A stretch of 64,000 nucleotides of DNA from Saussurea involucrata (taxonomy: Eukaryota; Streptophyta; Magnoliopsida; Asterales; Asteraceae), in NCBI GenBank assembly GCA_033807775.1, contig CM066313.1, positions 60,558,484-60,622,483 on the forward strand, written 5' to 3'. Made by a program: the position numbers and the translations under genes. Below the pieces are notes generated by a model. It ran no database searches, was not told the DNA's origin, and saw only the letters and a program-made list of their open reading frames with translations. This document shows, one piece after another, positions 8,936 to 18,834 of the stretch. How positions within the stretch are numbered: the first letter of the stretch is position 1; each line of letters opens with the position of its first letter.

Positions 8936-11279
8936 AGATAACGAGGCTCAAGTGCGACCCCAACCGAGTGACATCCGGGTCGCCACATCTGCTATCCCGT
9001 CTCATTTGTTGGGACGGGGTATTGAAGAAGCCTACGTGGACCCAGCGGAGCAATTGCACACCCCCCATAGCCACTCATCCGTCTCAAAACAGACGGTTGT
9101 TTCAATATTACACGGGGAACAAGCACAACTTCCACCGGCGTCTCATTCGGAGAGTGTTGGTGTTGAAATAAGAGACCAGCAGCCCCCGGTCTCGACTTCT
9201 TTGTGTGCACCATCGAGTCTAGAGCCTATTGTTACTGAACATTCTTTGCCTAGGACACTTGATGAGGAACAACACCAAGTCGTGGCTCTCAGTGACCCGA
9301 CCGGAACGTCTATAGTGTCTCCGACTGCCGGAACACGAGGATTGGACGGAAATCCTACCACAGTTAACATCACGCCAGCTGTGAACGTAGGTGGCTCTAC
9401 CCCTACGGTAGATGCTTCAACGGGTACTCTAAGTGAGTCCGGCGTTATTTTACCCGACTTCGTGTCAAAAGGGTCTCTGGACAGCACCCTTGAGGCTGTC
9501 CGCCAGGTTATGGAGCACCAAATGCAGGAACATGTAGCCGCTGAGCTTGCCAAAGCGATGCATGCTTTCAAAGGAAAGAGCCCCCTCGTTAGCACTGAAT
9601 CTGTCTCTGTGCTTCCGCCGCCTCAACCGCAACCTACTTATTCGGTGGACACCCTGAAGACAATGCTCTTAGCCCAACTGCTCCAGGAATCCGACACAAC
9701 CACATCCACCGAAGCAGACCTGATCTCAGTTCTTCGATCCCAGGTCACTGCTCCTTCTTCGTCCATCACCTCACGCCTTGACGCCATTGACTCGACCCTC
9801 AACGACTACAACAAAGCGCTTGCCACGCTGTCTGAGAGGGTCCGCTCACTAGAAGACACTTGTAAGAGTCAAGCCGGCGGTCTAAAACGCAAACACGATG
9901 ACCAGGAGGATCCTGATCACCGTGAGGGGGAGAAGCAACAACGTCTAACCGAGACCGCCTCCCTGATCCAACCTGAAGTTACATCAGTGGTTCAACAGGA
10001 ACCCCCAACTGCGGCAACTTCAACAGAAGCACCCGAAGCCGAGTTGCCATTAGCTCAGATGGTCATCGACATGGATATCTCAGATGACGAAGCCCCAACG
10101 GTTGAAAAGCCCGAGGGTACAACACAGGAATTGGTCGCACAAGAACCATCAGACATGTCGACGCTCACCATGATTGATCCTGCATGTGAAACCAACCCGG
10201 AAATCGAAGACGCATGGTACGAAAAAGCTGCCAGAGCCGTAAACTTCGAGGTAAATTTGGTGTTTCCTACTGATGAAGACGACAACATAGACTACGACCA
10301 ATTTCTGCTTCAGAACTACTATGGTGCGCCTCCCGTTCACACGACTCCACCCGCCACGACTACAGATCTTCCTCCCCCTCCTCAGCAACAAAACCGTTGG
10401 GAGAAGATCAAGGTCCTCATTCCTCATCTGGAGGAATCTCTGAAGAAGCTGTTTGTTCACCGAATTCGCCCGATCGAGCCGACCTTCTGTCTTGGCATCT
10501 ACAGTCCTGATCCAGCACGCCAACTCCGATACGTAGAAGCCATGAAGCGGTGTCTCCCGAGAGACCAGGTACGAACTAAGCATAAAATTTCAGAGGTGCT
10601 AAAGATTCAGTCAAACCGAATTATGAAGATCGTCTTTCCCGTGTTCACTGTTCGACGTGAAGACGGAAAAGAATGGATTTTTTCTGAAGCTGACTTTAAG
10701 CATCTCCATCCGTTCGACCTCCTGTTTATTCTGAGAGACCTTCGCACCAGAACCATCCGACCGCTTGCTGTAACAAAGGCGCTCGAAGCGGTTCGTCGAT
10801 TCCTCGTCCGTTCTATTATGATGTCTTATCTTACGGACTTTCAAATGGCAATCGAGAACCGAGCGAAGAAGGTAAATCTGCTCAAACCGAATCTGAAAGC
10901 TCCTGAACTGTCGATGTATCCCGAGAATGCAATGCTGCTTCAACCGGAATTTGGGATCGTCTTCCTCAACGCTCAGAAAGAAAAGAAGTTTATGAGGTTC
11001 AGTCAGGTAGATCGATTTTGCGACGGCACACTGCTCAAGGTTCAAGACGCTCTTCGGAAGATCATCAAGCACGAATCCGAAAATCCAAAGGTATCCTATG
11101 TACCAAATCTGAATGAAAGAACTGCTCAGACTGCTTTGGATATTGTTGAAGATCGTCTCGACTACCGCCGCGCCATCAGATTCTTCGAGGTTTATTTCGC
11201 TCTTCGCAAACGTTATGTCTACAACTGGCAAGAGATAGAGCGCGAATTTGAACTTCAAATCAAAGGGGGAGATTGTTAG
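8883..11279 (+). CDS. ORF2: 798-residue 3' protein of the element
   Basis: The frame is open from 8829 (after a TAG at 8826-8828) and has no ATG for about 200 codons; the nominal start at 8883 is a GTG. Residues 1-290 are rich in Ser, Thr, Pro and Val. A coiled coil is near 300-330 (T-L-S-E-R-V-R-S-L-E), followed by a basic K-R-K-H-D-D patch and an acidic segment. Residues about 490-798 form a compact, basic domain with F-S-E-A-D-F, D-R-F-C-D-G-T-L and F-A-L-R-K-R-Y, resembling the 3' ORFs of Asteraceae Copia elements. No membrane segment is apparent. Position between pol and 3' LTR is that of the Sirevirus env-like ORF, but function is unknown. The TAG stop is made by the first bases of LTR C. 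Confidence 0.7.
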   Translation: MRRRELRSKENQERSSRKDNEAQVRPQPSDIRVATSAIPSHLLGRGIEEAYVDPAEQLHTPHSHSSVSKQTVVSILHGEQAQLPPASHSESVGVEIRDQQPPVSTSLCAPSSLEPIVTEHSLPRTLDEEQHQVVALSDPTGTSIVSPTAGTRGLDGNPTTVNITPAVNVGGSTPTVDASTGTLSESGVILPDFVSKGSLDSTLEAVRQVMEHQMQEHVAAELAKAMHAFKGKSPLVSTESVSVLPPPQPQPTYSVDTLKTMLLAQLLQESDTTTSTEADLISVLRSQVTAPSSSITSRLDAIDSTLNDYNKALATLSERVRSLEDTCKSQAGGLKRKHDDQEDPDHREGEKQQRLTETASLIQPEVTSVVQQEPPTAATSTEAPEAELPLAQMVIDMDISDDEAPTVEKPEGTTQELVAQEPSDMSTLTMIDPACETNPEIEDAWYEKAARAVNFEVNLVFPTDEDDNIDYDQFLLQNYYGAPPVHTTPPATTTDLPPPPQQQNRWEKIKVLIPHLEESLKKLFVHRIRPIEPTFCLGIYSPDPARQLRYVEAMKRCLPRDQVRTKHKISEVLKIQSNRIMKIVFPVFTVRREDGKEWIFSEADFKHLHPFDLLFILRDLRTRTIRPLAVTKALEAVRRFLVRSIMMSYLTDFQMAIENRAKKVNLLKPNLKAPELSMYPENAMLLQPEFGIVFLNAQKEKKFMRFSQVDRFCDGTLLKVQDALRKIIKHESENPKVSYVPNLNERTAQTALDIVEDRLDYRRAIRFFEVYFALRKRYVYNWQEIEREFELQIKGGDC

Positions 11280-11554
11280 GGCAAGTTTTATATGTTGATT
11301 TAAAGTTCAAGGGTGTAATTTGTATTTGTTTAAACATAGTCCATAGTGAACGGGCCGTGGGCTTGTTACCACGGGCCCAGCATATATAATGTACAATTAG
11401 CTTAGAAAATAGCTAGTTGTCTCATTTAGCTTTTCAGTATTGTAACGATTATTCTCTGAATCAAATAGCTAAGTGGGCAGCCTTTGTGATTAGTTTATTT
11501 ATTCATATCTCTTAATCACATAAACACAATTGTTGCACGGATCTGGATCCTACA
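11274..11554 (+). repeat. LTR C: foreign 281-bp LTR inside element A
   Basis: TGTTAGGGCAAG to GGATCCTACA, preceded by the tract AAAGGGGGAGAT and followed by a primer binding site, so it serves as 3' LTR to the left unit and 5' LTR to the right unit. It resembles the LTR of D (280 bp) over its length: the start TGTTAGGG, GAACGGGCCGTGGGCTTGTT and the GCACGGATCTGGA end. It does not resemble the outer LTRs of A. Confidence 0.85.
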
Positions 11555-11556
11555 AT

Positions 11557-11569
11557 TGGTATCAGAGCC
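11557..11569 (+). other. Primer binding site following LTR C
   Basis: TGGTATCAGAGCC, two bases after LTR C. The next bases (TAATCGGTG) differ from the leader that follows the A and D LTRs. Confidence 0.85.
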
Positions 11570-12146
11570 TAATCGGTGATTTGAAGAAAGAAAAAGCCAA
11601 TCGAAAGCAAGAGTAAACAAGAAAATTCGCAGCTTATTTTTCTGGAAAACACAGCCGGCCGTTTTGCCTTTTGCCGGAGATTGAACCGTCGGATCATCGT
11701 GATTTTTGGACAGCAGCTTCGGGACACCTTGTTTCACATTCTGACTGGTTGGATTAATCACTCGAGGTTCAGAAGGCATTCAAAAGGATTTCGTAATAGT
11801 GCAGTAAGTTTTTGGTTAAAATCGTTCTTCAATCGGGTAAGAAAAGCTTTTCGTTGATTTTTTTAATTTGTTTGTTTGATCTCGATTGTTTACTTGCTGT
11901 TTTTTTCTGTGTTTATCTGCGATATCATCAATTCTCAAAGTTTAATCTTTCAATTTTAAAAAAATCAAATCTTGAGTTTTGATGTTCTAAAAGTTTTTGT
12001 GGTGATTATTGATAAAAAGGATATATTTTGGTTAGAAATCGATTTGGGTGTGTTTGTTTTTGTGTTTTTGGTCAAAATCTAACCCTACAGGAGAGAAATC
12101 AAGCAACCCTATCGATCTCAGATCAGAATTCCAACCACAGCCGCAG

Positions 12147-12372
12147 TGTCCGGGTAAGTTTCCTGTTTTCTTAAGTGTCCGGGAGATTTTTCAAAACTGT
12201 CCGCTTTGATTTTTCAAAATTGTCCGGTCAAACCAAACTATCCGGTCAAATATTCCTTTCCGGACATAACCCATTTTCCGGACAAAATCTTAACTTTCCG
12301 GTCAAATTTATATTTTCCGGACAAAACCACACTTTCCGGTCAAAAGTTCACCTTTCCGGACAAAATCTCCCG
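12147..12372 (+). repeat. TCCGG(A/T) array, second leader of A
   Basis: About twelve TCCGGA or TCCGGT motifs in AT-rich spacers. It matches in kind, not in order, the array at 5077-5395. A related array of TCCGGTAA runs from 12988 to 13283, beyond the foldback element. Confidence 0.85.
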
Positions 12373-12492
12373 GAAACCACTAATTTCCTTAACTTCAGCC
12401 GCACTTGTTGACCAGATTTAACCATTCATGCCTTTGTTGACCAATTTGTAATTGTTTGACCTTTGCCTCACACACATACGTATATCATACTA

Positions 12493-12821
12493 GCCTTAGG
12501 TTCAATAGAGAAGTGCAAATATTTAGAGAAATAGAGAAGTAAAAAAACACGGGACCGTTCATATATGAACGTTCATATATAAACAGTCATATATGAACGT
12601 TCATATGAACGTTCAGATATGACTGTTATATGAACGTTCATTTATGAACGTTCATATATGACTGTTCATATATGAACGTTCATATATGAACGTTCATATA
12701 TGACTGTTATATGAACGTTCATATATGAACGTTCATATATGACTATTTATATATGAACGGTCCCGTCTTTTTTACTTCTCTATTTCTCTAAATATTTGCA
12801 CTTCTCTATTGAACCTTTCCC
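12493..12821 (+). mobile_element. Foldback MITE, Mutator-like (329 bp)
   Basis: Arms of about 70 bp (12499-12568 and complement ending at 12815) pair almost perfectly. Between them are tandem copies of the palindrome ATATGAACGTTCATAT. The flanks carry TATCATACTA (12483-12492, 12822-12831), a 9-10 bp duplication as made by Mutator-like transposases. There is no coding capacity. Nearly the whole element can fold into one hairpin. Confidence 0.85.
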
Positions 12822-12987
12822 TATCATACTATTCAGCAAAGAGAAGTGAAGTTGAAAAAGAAAGGTTGGTCATCTTTCTTTAATTGGTCCACGTGGCTTG
12901 TAGATATATATTTTGATTTCAAGCTAAAATGGAGTTTTTATGGTCATCAAATCCATAGATTTCAATTTGATTGAGAAATCATTTTCA

Positions 12988-13283
12988 TCCGGTAATACAT
13001 TCGACCGGAAACTCCACCTTTCCGGAAAATAATTTTACTCGGTAAGTCCACTTGTTTTTAATTTTATCCGGGAAACAATCTCATTCGGTAAGTTTTTCTT
13101 TCCGGTAACTTACTTTATCCGGTAAACCAATTTTATCCAGTAAGTGCTAATCTTTGCGAGAACGTTATCATCCGGTAAGTCACAACTTTATCTCCCGGTA
13201 AGTTGTGATTTTTATACGGAAACTCCATTTCATCCGGTAAACAATTTTATCCGGTAAACATCACTTTTATCCGGTAAGTTGTG
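12988..13283 (+). repeat. TCCGGTAA array
   Basis: About ten copies of (A/T)TCCGGTAA with spacers of 12-20 bases, upstream of the second gag-like gene. No reading frame explains it. Confidence 0.8.
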
Positions 13284-13690
13284 TTTTGGTAAGTTGTGTT
13301 TGGTAAGTTCGGTTGGTTAGTTCTCGTCGGTACCCGAGTTACCACACGTCTCTTGATTGATAATTTTTTTTAAACGAAAGTTGCGATCAATTTGTAATTT
13401 TTGTGACGCTTGAGAACTTTTGCTACGATTTGATCTTGCTCGCAACGCTTATCAATTTTTTTGTGATCTATTTTTCGTCGTGTTTGATCTAACTTGGTTT
13501 GTTTATCCTGCAGATTTCACTCTCGAAGAGTGATCTCGTTCGTTCGAATTCGATAATAATCAGATCTTAAATCTTGGAAACGAATTTAATTTTTAAATTT
13601 GTTTCTCAAATTTAATTTTTGATTTTTCTTCCGCATTTTTGATTCTTCAAAATCAACACCGATTAACGATCATAATTTTTCAGGTAACAA

Positions 13691-14986
13691 ATGTCTTATT
13701 CATCTCAGTATGAAGCAAATTGTCAGGACGAAGATGAGGTGATGGAGATTCTGAGCGAAAAGAAGTTTGCGTCCAAGTCATCTGCGGGAAAAGAAGACAG
13801 TGATTCTGATGATGAAGATGATCTTAAAATCATAGCCTTTCAGAATGAACTGGCTGAGTTCTCCAGATCCGTCCAGCAGCATTTCCATGATAAAAACGAA
13901 GGTAAGAAGAAGGTAGATGAGCACAAGCAGTCTGATAAGAAGGAGAAGACTGAAGAAGAGGAAACAAGACTATATGAGAAGAATATCAAACAGAAAGATG
14001 ATTTGATCAGCAAGTACATCAAGGAAGTGAAAGAGCTAAAATCTCAAATCTGGAACAGTTCTGAGAAGCTGGCTGAAGAAGAAGAGAAAAGCAAACTCCT
14101 GAACCGTGAAAACCTTGAACTTAAAGGTAAATTATCCTCTCTTGAAAAGGCTTTTGAAAAGGAAAAGGAAATTTTTGAAAAAGACAGACACTTGCTTATT
14201 CAAAGGCAATCTGGTTTTTCAACCACCTCTCTTGAAGAGAAAAAGAGACTTGAACTTATGTGTTTAAAACTTTCTAAACAGATCTCAGACTTTGAAAAAG
14301 TTTGGCTTTTTGAAAGAGAAAAGTTTGAAAATGAACGCAAATCTTTTTCTAAAAGGAATGGAGAACTTTCTTTGAAAATATCTGATTTAGAAAAGGAATT
14401 AGACGTTCTAATCAAGGAGTCTGAGAAAGGGAAAGTTGAAGGTTTTAGAGCCAAATGCTTAAAAGATGATTTTTCAAAAGAGAGAAAGGTTTTTCAGTCC
14501 GAGATTTCTAAGCTTACAAGGAGATTATCTGAATTAACTATCGAGTCTTTGAAGAAACAAAAGGTTAAATCTGATTCAAAGATTTTTATCAAATCAAATA
14601 ATTTTTCAAAAGATCAGATTCGACCTTCCAATCTTTTCTACAATTCTCGTGTTGATAATAAAGATAATCCATCTTTCAAAAAGGTTAAAATGGAGTGGAG
14701 AGTTAAAGGAACCACTCCGGCTCCAAAGTCACCCGTCTCTGTTAAAAGTGACAAGAAGAACACAACTTTCCATGCTAAACCTTTTGTGAAAACTGATCGT
14801 GCTTACTCTGTTAACAAGCTGATCAGCTTCTCTACACAAAAGATGTGTTGCTCTTATTGTGGAACAAGTGACTTTGTGAAGAAAGACCATGCTCAATATT
14901 GGTATGGTACTTATAGTATCCCTGGTCCTCATAGAGCATCTAACCGACAAGGATCCATCCCAAGATGGATACCAAAGTCCCTCTAA
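13691..14986 (+). CDS. Second gag-like coiled-coil protein (431 residues)
   Basis: ATG at 13691 follows a short intron-like TTTTTCAG. Residues 1-60 are Ser/acidic (D-S-D-S-D-D-E-D-D). About 85-300 is almost continuous coiled coil rich in Lys and Glu. About 395-410 carries C-C-S-Y-C-G-T-S-D-F, a single C-x2-C pair, then Y-W-Y-G-T-Y-S-I-P, and the protein ends W-I-P-K-S-L. The C-terminal 60 residues match those of K and L closely and those of the 5539-7893 gene loosely. The Copia capsid domain is missing. It is intact and probably a structural or RNA-binding gag derivative; function is inferred. Confidence 0.72.
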   Translation: MSYSSQYEANCQDEDEVMEILSEKKFASKSSAGKEDSDSDDEDDLKIIAFQNELAEFSRSVQQHFHDKNEGKKKVDEHKQSDKKEKTEEEETRLYEKNIKQKDDLISKYIKEVKELKSQIWNSSEKLAEEEEKSKLLNRENLELKGKLSSLEKAFEKEKEIFEKDRHLLIQRQSGFSTTSLEEKKRLELMCLKLSKQISDFEKVWLFEREKFENERKSFSKRNGELSLKISDLEKELDVLIKESEKGKVEGFRAKCLKDDFSKERKVFQSEISKLTRRLSELTIESLKKQKVKSDSKIFIKSNNFSKDQIRPSNLFYNSRVDNKDNPSFKKVKMEWRVKGTTPAPKSPVSVKSDKKNTTFHAKPFVKTDRAYSVNKLISFSTQKMCCSYCGTSDFVKKDHAQYWYGTYSIPGPHRASNRQGSIPRWIPKSL

Positions 14987-15598
14987 TCTGTTTTGCAGGA
15001 ACGTCAAGTACATTTAAATTAGAAGATTCTTTTCACATGACGAGCATTCAAAGGATAGGCCAATTTTGAGGGGGAGTACTAACTTATGTAAGGTATGTGC
15101 ACTCTAACTGAATTCAAAAACCGTGGTAATTCATTCTGGATAACTTACTTGTGTTTGTTATTCTCCAATGTTAAATTCCATGACTGCCACGTGTCAATTT
15201 TTCTTGACTTAGTTATTTCCATGTCTCTCATATTCGTTAATTTTTCGATGGAAATACACTCGTTTTGAATTCCACTTTGTGTTCACAGTTCATCATTTCA
15301 TATTAATGATTCATTCTTATCTGACATAATAATTGTGACTTGTTCTTCACAATTAAACTTTCTAATCATTGGTTGATTTTTTAACATACTGTGCTTACTG
15401 AGTCAATCCGTTTTGCGCTTGATCTTGTTTTCTTGAAATTCCATATTTCAAATGTTTTTCGTTGACTTCTAATTACCTCAGATCAGAACTCGGACTTAAA
15501 TGAGTGACTTCTAAACACTTCAGTTTAGAACTCGTACTTCAACTGTTTTACTAAACTGATTTACTCGATGCATGAAAGGAGTGATAGGTCTTACATTG

Positions 15599-16040
15599 TT
15601 TCTATGGTCAAGCCAGAACCGGAAGGACCTACCCAAGAGACACCTCCTTATAGAATACAGTGAGGGGTCTACATGATAGATGAGTTTGGAGAGAAAAGAA
15701 TATGGTGAGGCTGTGACAGGACTTTAAAGAATTAATTAGTCCTTACCAAACCGAGTCAGGTATCCGGGTAACCACACAATCTATTCATTCTCGCTCCTTG
15801 GAGATGAATATTGAAACAGACATGGACCCAGTGTCGATAACTCGTGTCACCCCACCCAGCCACTCAAGTATCTCACAAAAGATGCTTGTTTCATATATTC
15901 ACGGAGATTTAGCACATAATCTATCTATTCCTCACTCGGAGGTCTTAGATATTGAAAAAGGAAGACATCAGCTCCGGTCTCCGAACTTCATATTCTATTC
16001 ACTGTGTCTATTGATTTTAACTTGCGTCCCAGGTTAAATC
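15599..16040 (+). pseudogene. Decayed remnant of ORF2 N-terminal part
   Basis: From 15599 the bases parallel the ORF2 start (P-E-P-E-G-P). The small frame 15798-16037 (M-D-P-V-S, then P-P-S-H-S-S-I-S-Q-K) aligns with residues about 50-95 of ORF2 (V-D-P-A-E, P-H-S-H-S-S-V-S-K-Q). The frame then ends and the C-terminal domain is missing. So the right half of A had the same gag plus ORF2 plan as the left half. Confidence 0.65.
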
Positions 16041-16768
16041 AATTTTTGAGCCTAATTGATATAACTTAATTTTTTTACACATGCACGAGTCTTTGTGATT
16101 CCCATTGCATATCTTCGTGATATTGCCGGAACAGTTTGAGAAGTTAATTTCTTACATTTTCTTCAGTGATAACTGGAAGTCCTATCAGAGATTCCCCATT
16201 GCCAACTCTGAACATAGGCCACACAATTTTTAAATTGTTGTGATAACAGTTACTAATGTGTTTCTGTGTTAGTTTTTTACCCCATTCTGGTTACTTATCG
16301 TTTTATCTGCATTTTTTTGCTACTCGCTACTATTGTCTTTGATCATACATGATGCTCCGGATTCTCCTACTCATCATGAGAGGGAGAAAGGGTACAGATT
16401 CAAAGACACCGGATTATCAAGTCGAGGGGGAGTAAAGAAGTCCCCATGCAAAAGCCGAGGGGGAGTAACTGTTGTTTGATCAGTTCCAAGATTTTATCAA
16501 AGCGAAAAGACTTCAAAGTGCTTACAAGTGATCAACTCTTCCCATCCGTATCAAGTGGTGTTCAATTCACTATTTCCTCCATCGAGCATACTGGTTCTAC
16601 AAGTTCTTAAAGTTGAAGATTTGAAGACTAAGAGCTTTATTCAAGGGGGAGTGGTAAAAGACATGAAGACAAACAACGCCAAAGTGTTTCAATGTTTCAA
16701 AAGGAAGAGAAGTTCAAGACTTGAAGATTTCACGAACGATTTTTATTTATATATCTTTAGGGGGAGAT
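16041..16768 (+). other. 3' non-coding region of A with polypurine tracts
   Basis: No credible gene. GGGGGAGT copies occur near 16425, 16449 and 16645 (an earlier one near 15070), and the functional tract AGGGGGAGAT lies directly before the 3' LTR at 16759-16768. Confidence 0.75.
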
Positions 16769-17157
16769 TGTTAGGACCATAAATGTCCTACATATTATAA
16801 AGATATATAAATAATTTATTAGAGCTTAATTAGAGTTTAATTAATTCATTGTAAAAGCCTTTAATTATAAAAGGGCTTAGATTAGGTTATTTGGGCTTAA
16901 TTGTCTAATGGGCTTAGGCCTTTTTTGGTTAAAGGCCTAGGTATATAAGGTGTTGTTAACCTTAGTTTTAGGGTTAAGCGATTCATTCATACATTCATCG
17001 AGAGCTAAACTGTTTAGAGAGAGATAGTTAGGATTTTCATTCAAACCTTTGTAACTATCTTGATTATTGAATGTGAGAGGGATGACAAGTTGAAATCATT
17101 ATCTGTTATTGTTATTCCTCATTGAATCGTTGTTACCTGTTAAATCTGGGTCTAACA
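16769..17157 (+). repeat. 3' LTR of A (389 bp)
   Basis: 99.5% identical to the 5' LTR, with the same TATATAAG box. It is followed by the duplication CATCA. Confidence 0.93.
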
Positions 17158-17162
17158 CATCA

Positions 17163-18791
17163 CTTAAGTTATTCACCTCTCGAGCACTTTACTAGCACAC
17201 GACCTCTCCCACGTGTCACTAGAACTACTCCCAGCCTGAGACCTGTTGCACATGCCGACAAATAAAAAGGGTTAGGCTAACGCCTAGTGAGTTCAAGAGT
17301 TTATAGCATGATTTAAATAATCCTTTAGATGAAAGTTTGCAATATAGATTAAGATTTCCAAAAGAGTTTACAAAAGGATATAAACGACTCGTTTTTCAAC
17401 GCACCCAAAATCTATGAGAAAAGTTCCCAAAAGGTATAAAGCGTTTTTCCAAAATGAATATCAATCCCAACTCACTCAAATACGTGAATAATTCTATATT
17501 AGGCAAAACCTTCAAATACGGTTGATAATAAGTACTCAACCCATAAATCATGGAAAACCATCCATTTAATTATAACACTTCACTGAAAACATAATACGAA
17601 TCAATACTCACGCAACCGTAAAATGTAACGAAGTTCCAAATACCATAAATATGGAAATGACCTGCTTCATTTAGACTTTAATACACATGGAGGGGAATCC
17701 AATATTAAAGTCATCCAACCGCAGTCAAACGTATAAGACCAACAATAATAATAAAACAGGGACAATATAAAATCCCAAATAGGTTGGCCAACGACCGGGG
17801 AGACCCGTATCCATTGAGATTGGATAAACACAAAAGTCCGCCACTCATACAATGTTAATCGTACGACACTTTACTGCATAAAAGCCCAAGTGTCCCATAC
17901 GACGCCTTTCAAGTTACGACCAAGAGACGGGTGACCTTAGCGAAATATTACCAAGAATACCGCCAAAGGCTCGGCCCAAAGGGCATACAACCACGGCATT
18001 GCTGCACTTGGTGAAGGTCATATTCGCCCACCGTGCTCATCCATGACTCAGCCCTCCTATCGTACCCTTGAAAGTAAAGGTCTTTTAGCATGGGGCCCGG
18101 TCAAATCCCGCGACACCCAGCAGACCATCAAATAGAGACAGACTCACGTGCCTATGGATCCAATGCAACACTGTCTATAACAACATGCAAAGATCAATAA
18201 CGTGCAATAAAATGCAATATGGTGCAATAAAAGCAAATCATAAATAAGACTCCACATCGAGCCATTAAAGTCGGACAAATGTCCCCAAGACTTCCTCAAA
18301 GTCAAAACCCATTAGACCCATAGATAACGGTCATATAGCATAAAAATGTATTTAAATATCAATCATGTAAACAAGTACCACAAAATCATTATTGACCCAA
18401 AACTCGACATTGGTTAAACAAAAAGGGTTTTCTCAAAAGAACTCACACCCTTATAATTCTCAAAATGACTCTTGACACTAAACCGTGCATTCTCCCAAAT
18501 GGTTTATAAAATCATTTACACTAATGTGATTAAACCATCAAATAAACTTCATTTTGAGCAATAAATCTTTTAAGGATATGTTTATGATTTCTACACATCA
18601 AATATCCCAAAAATCCCAAATATGGGTGTTTTACAACATTTATGAAGATAAATACTTCAAAAGAGTTAGACTCATCAAATAACTCAACAATAGATATTTA
18701 AAAGTAAAACACACAACCATTTGGAAAATAACATTTTTGGCATGTACAAAGTTTTCACAAATCAACTTGAACATCATTTTTGTTTTGTTAG
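17163..18791 (-). repeat. LTR of Gypsy element G, second part
   Basis: Resumes the LTR cut at 4262. It contains GTGCCTATGGATCC and the CTAACGCCTAGTGAG stretch also found in the J LTR. Its right end is not fixed because the other G LTR is outside the window; it must stop before the exon-like segment at 18792 and may stop some hundred bases earlier. No protein gene is seen here. Confidence 0.6.
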
Positions 18792-18829
18792 ATTACGTTT
18801 CAGTATATATGGAGTCTAGCAAACGAATG
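18792..18829 (+). CDS. Probable 38-nt exon of a host gene
   Basis: Preceded by a T-rich tract ending TTTTGTTAG and followed by GTAAG, a consensus 5' splice site, which is exactly the sequence duplicated by insertion of F. Joined to the exon at 35650 in the only open phase it reads Y-V-S-V-Y-M-E-S-S-K-R-M, then H-E-N-D-Q-D. I do not recognise the protein. Upstream exons would lie to the left of element G, outside the window. An acceptor 12 nt further in (TTTCAG) would keep the same frame. Confidence 0.5.
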
Positions 18830-18834
18830 GTAAG

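Larger units (their letters stand above)
4268..17157 (+). mobile_element. Element A: composite Copia-type LTR retrotransposon, no pol
   Basis: Two 389-bp LTRs (4268-4656, 16769-17157) differ at only two positions and are flanked by the duplication CATCA (4263-4267 and 17158-17162), so the unit went in as one event, recently. The interior is gag plus ORF2 (5539-11279), then a foreign 281-bp LTR (11274-11554) with its own polypurine tract before and primer site after, then a second gag plus decayed ORF2 (13691-16040). Integrase, reverse transcriptase and RNase H are absent, so mobilisation must have used enzymes supplied in trans. The host site is the LTR of Gypsy G. Confidence 0.9.

Noticed and set aside
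9143..9595. 150-codon frame on the minus strand opposite ORF2
   Set aside because: It is antisense to the better supported ORF2, whose frame is conserved in D; the same applies to minus-strand frames at 10149-10583 and 10611-11258.
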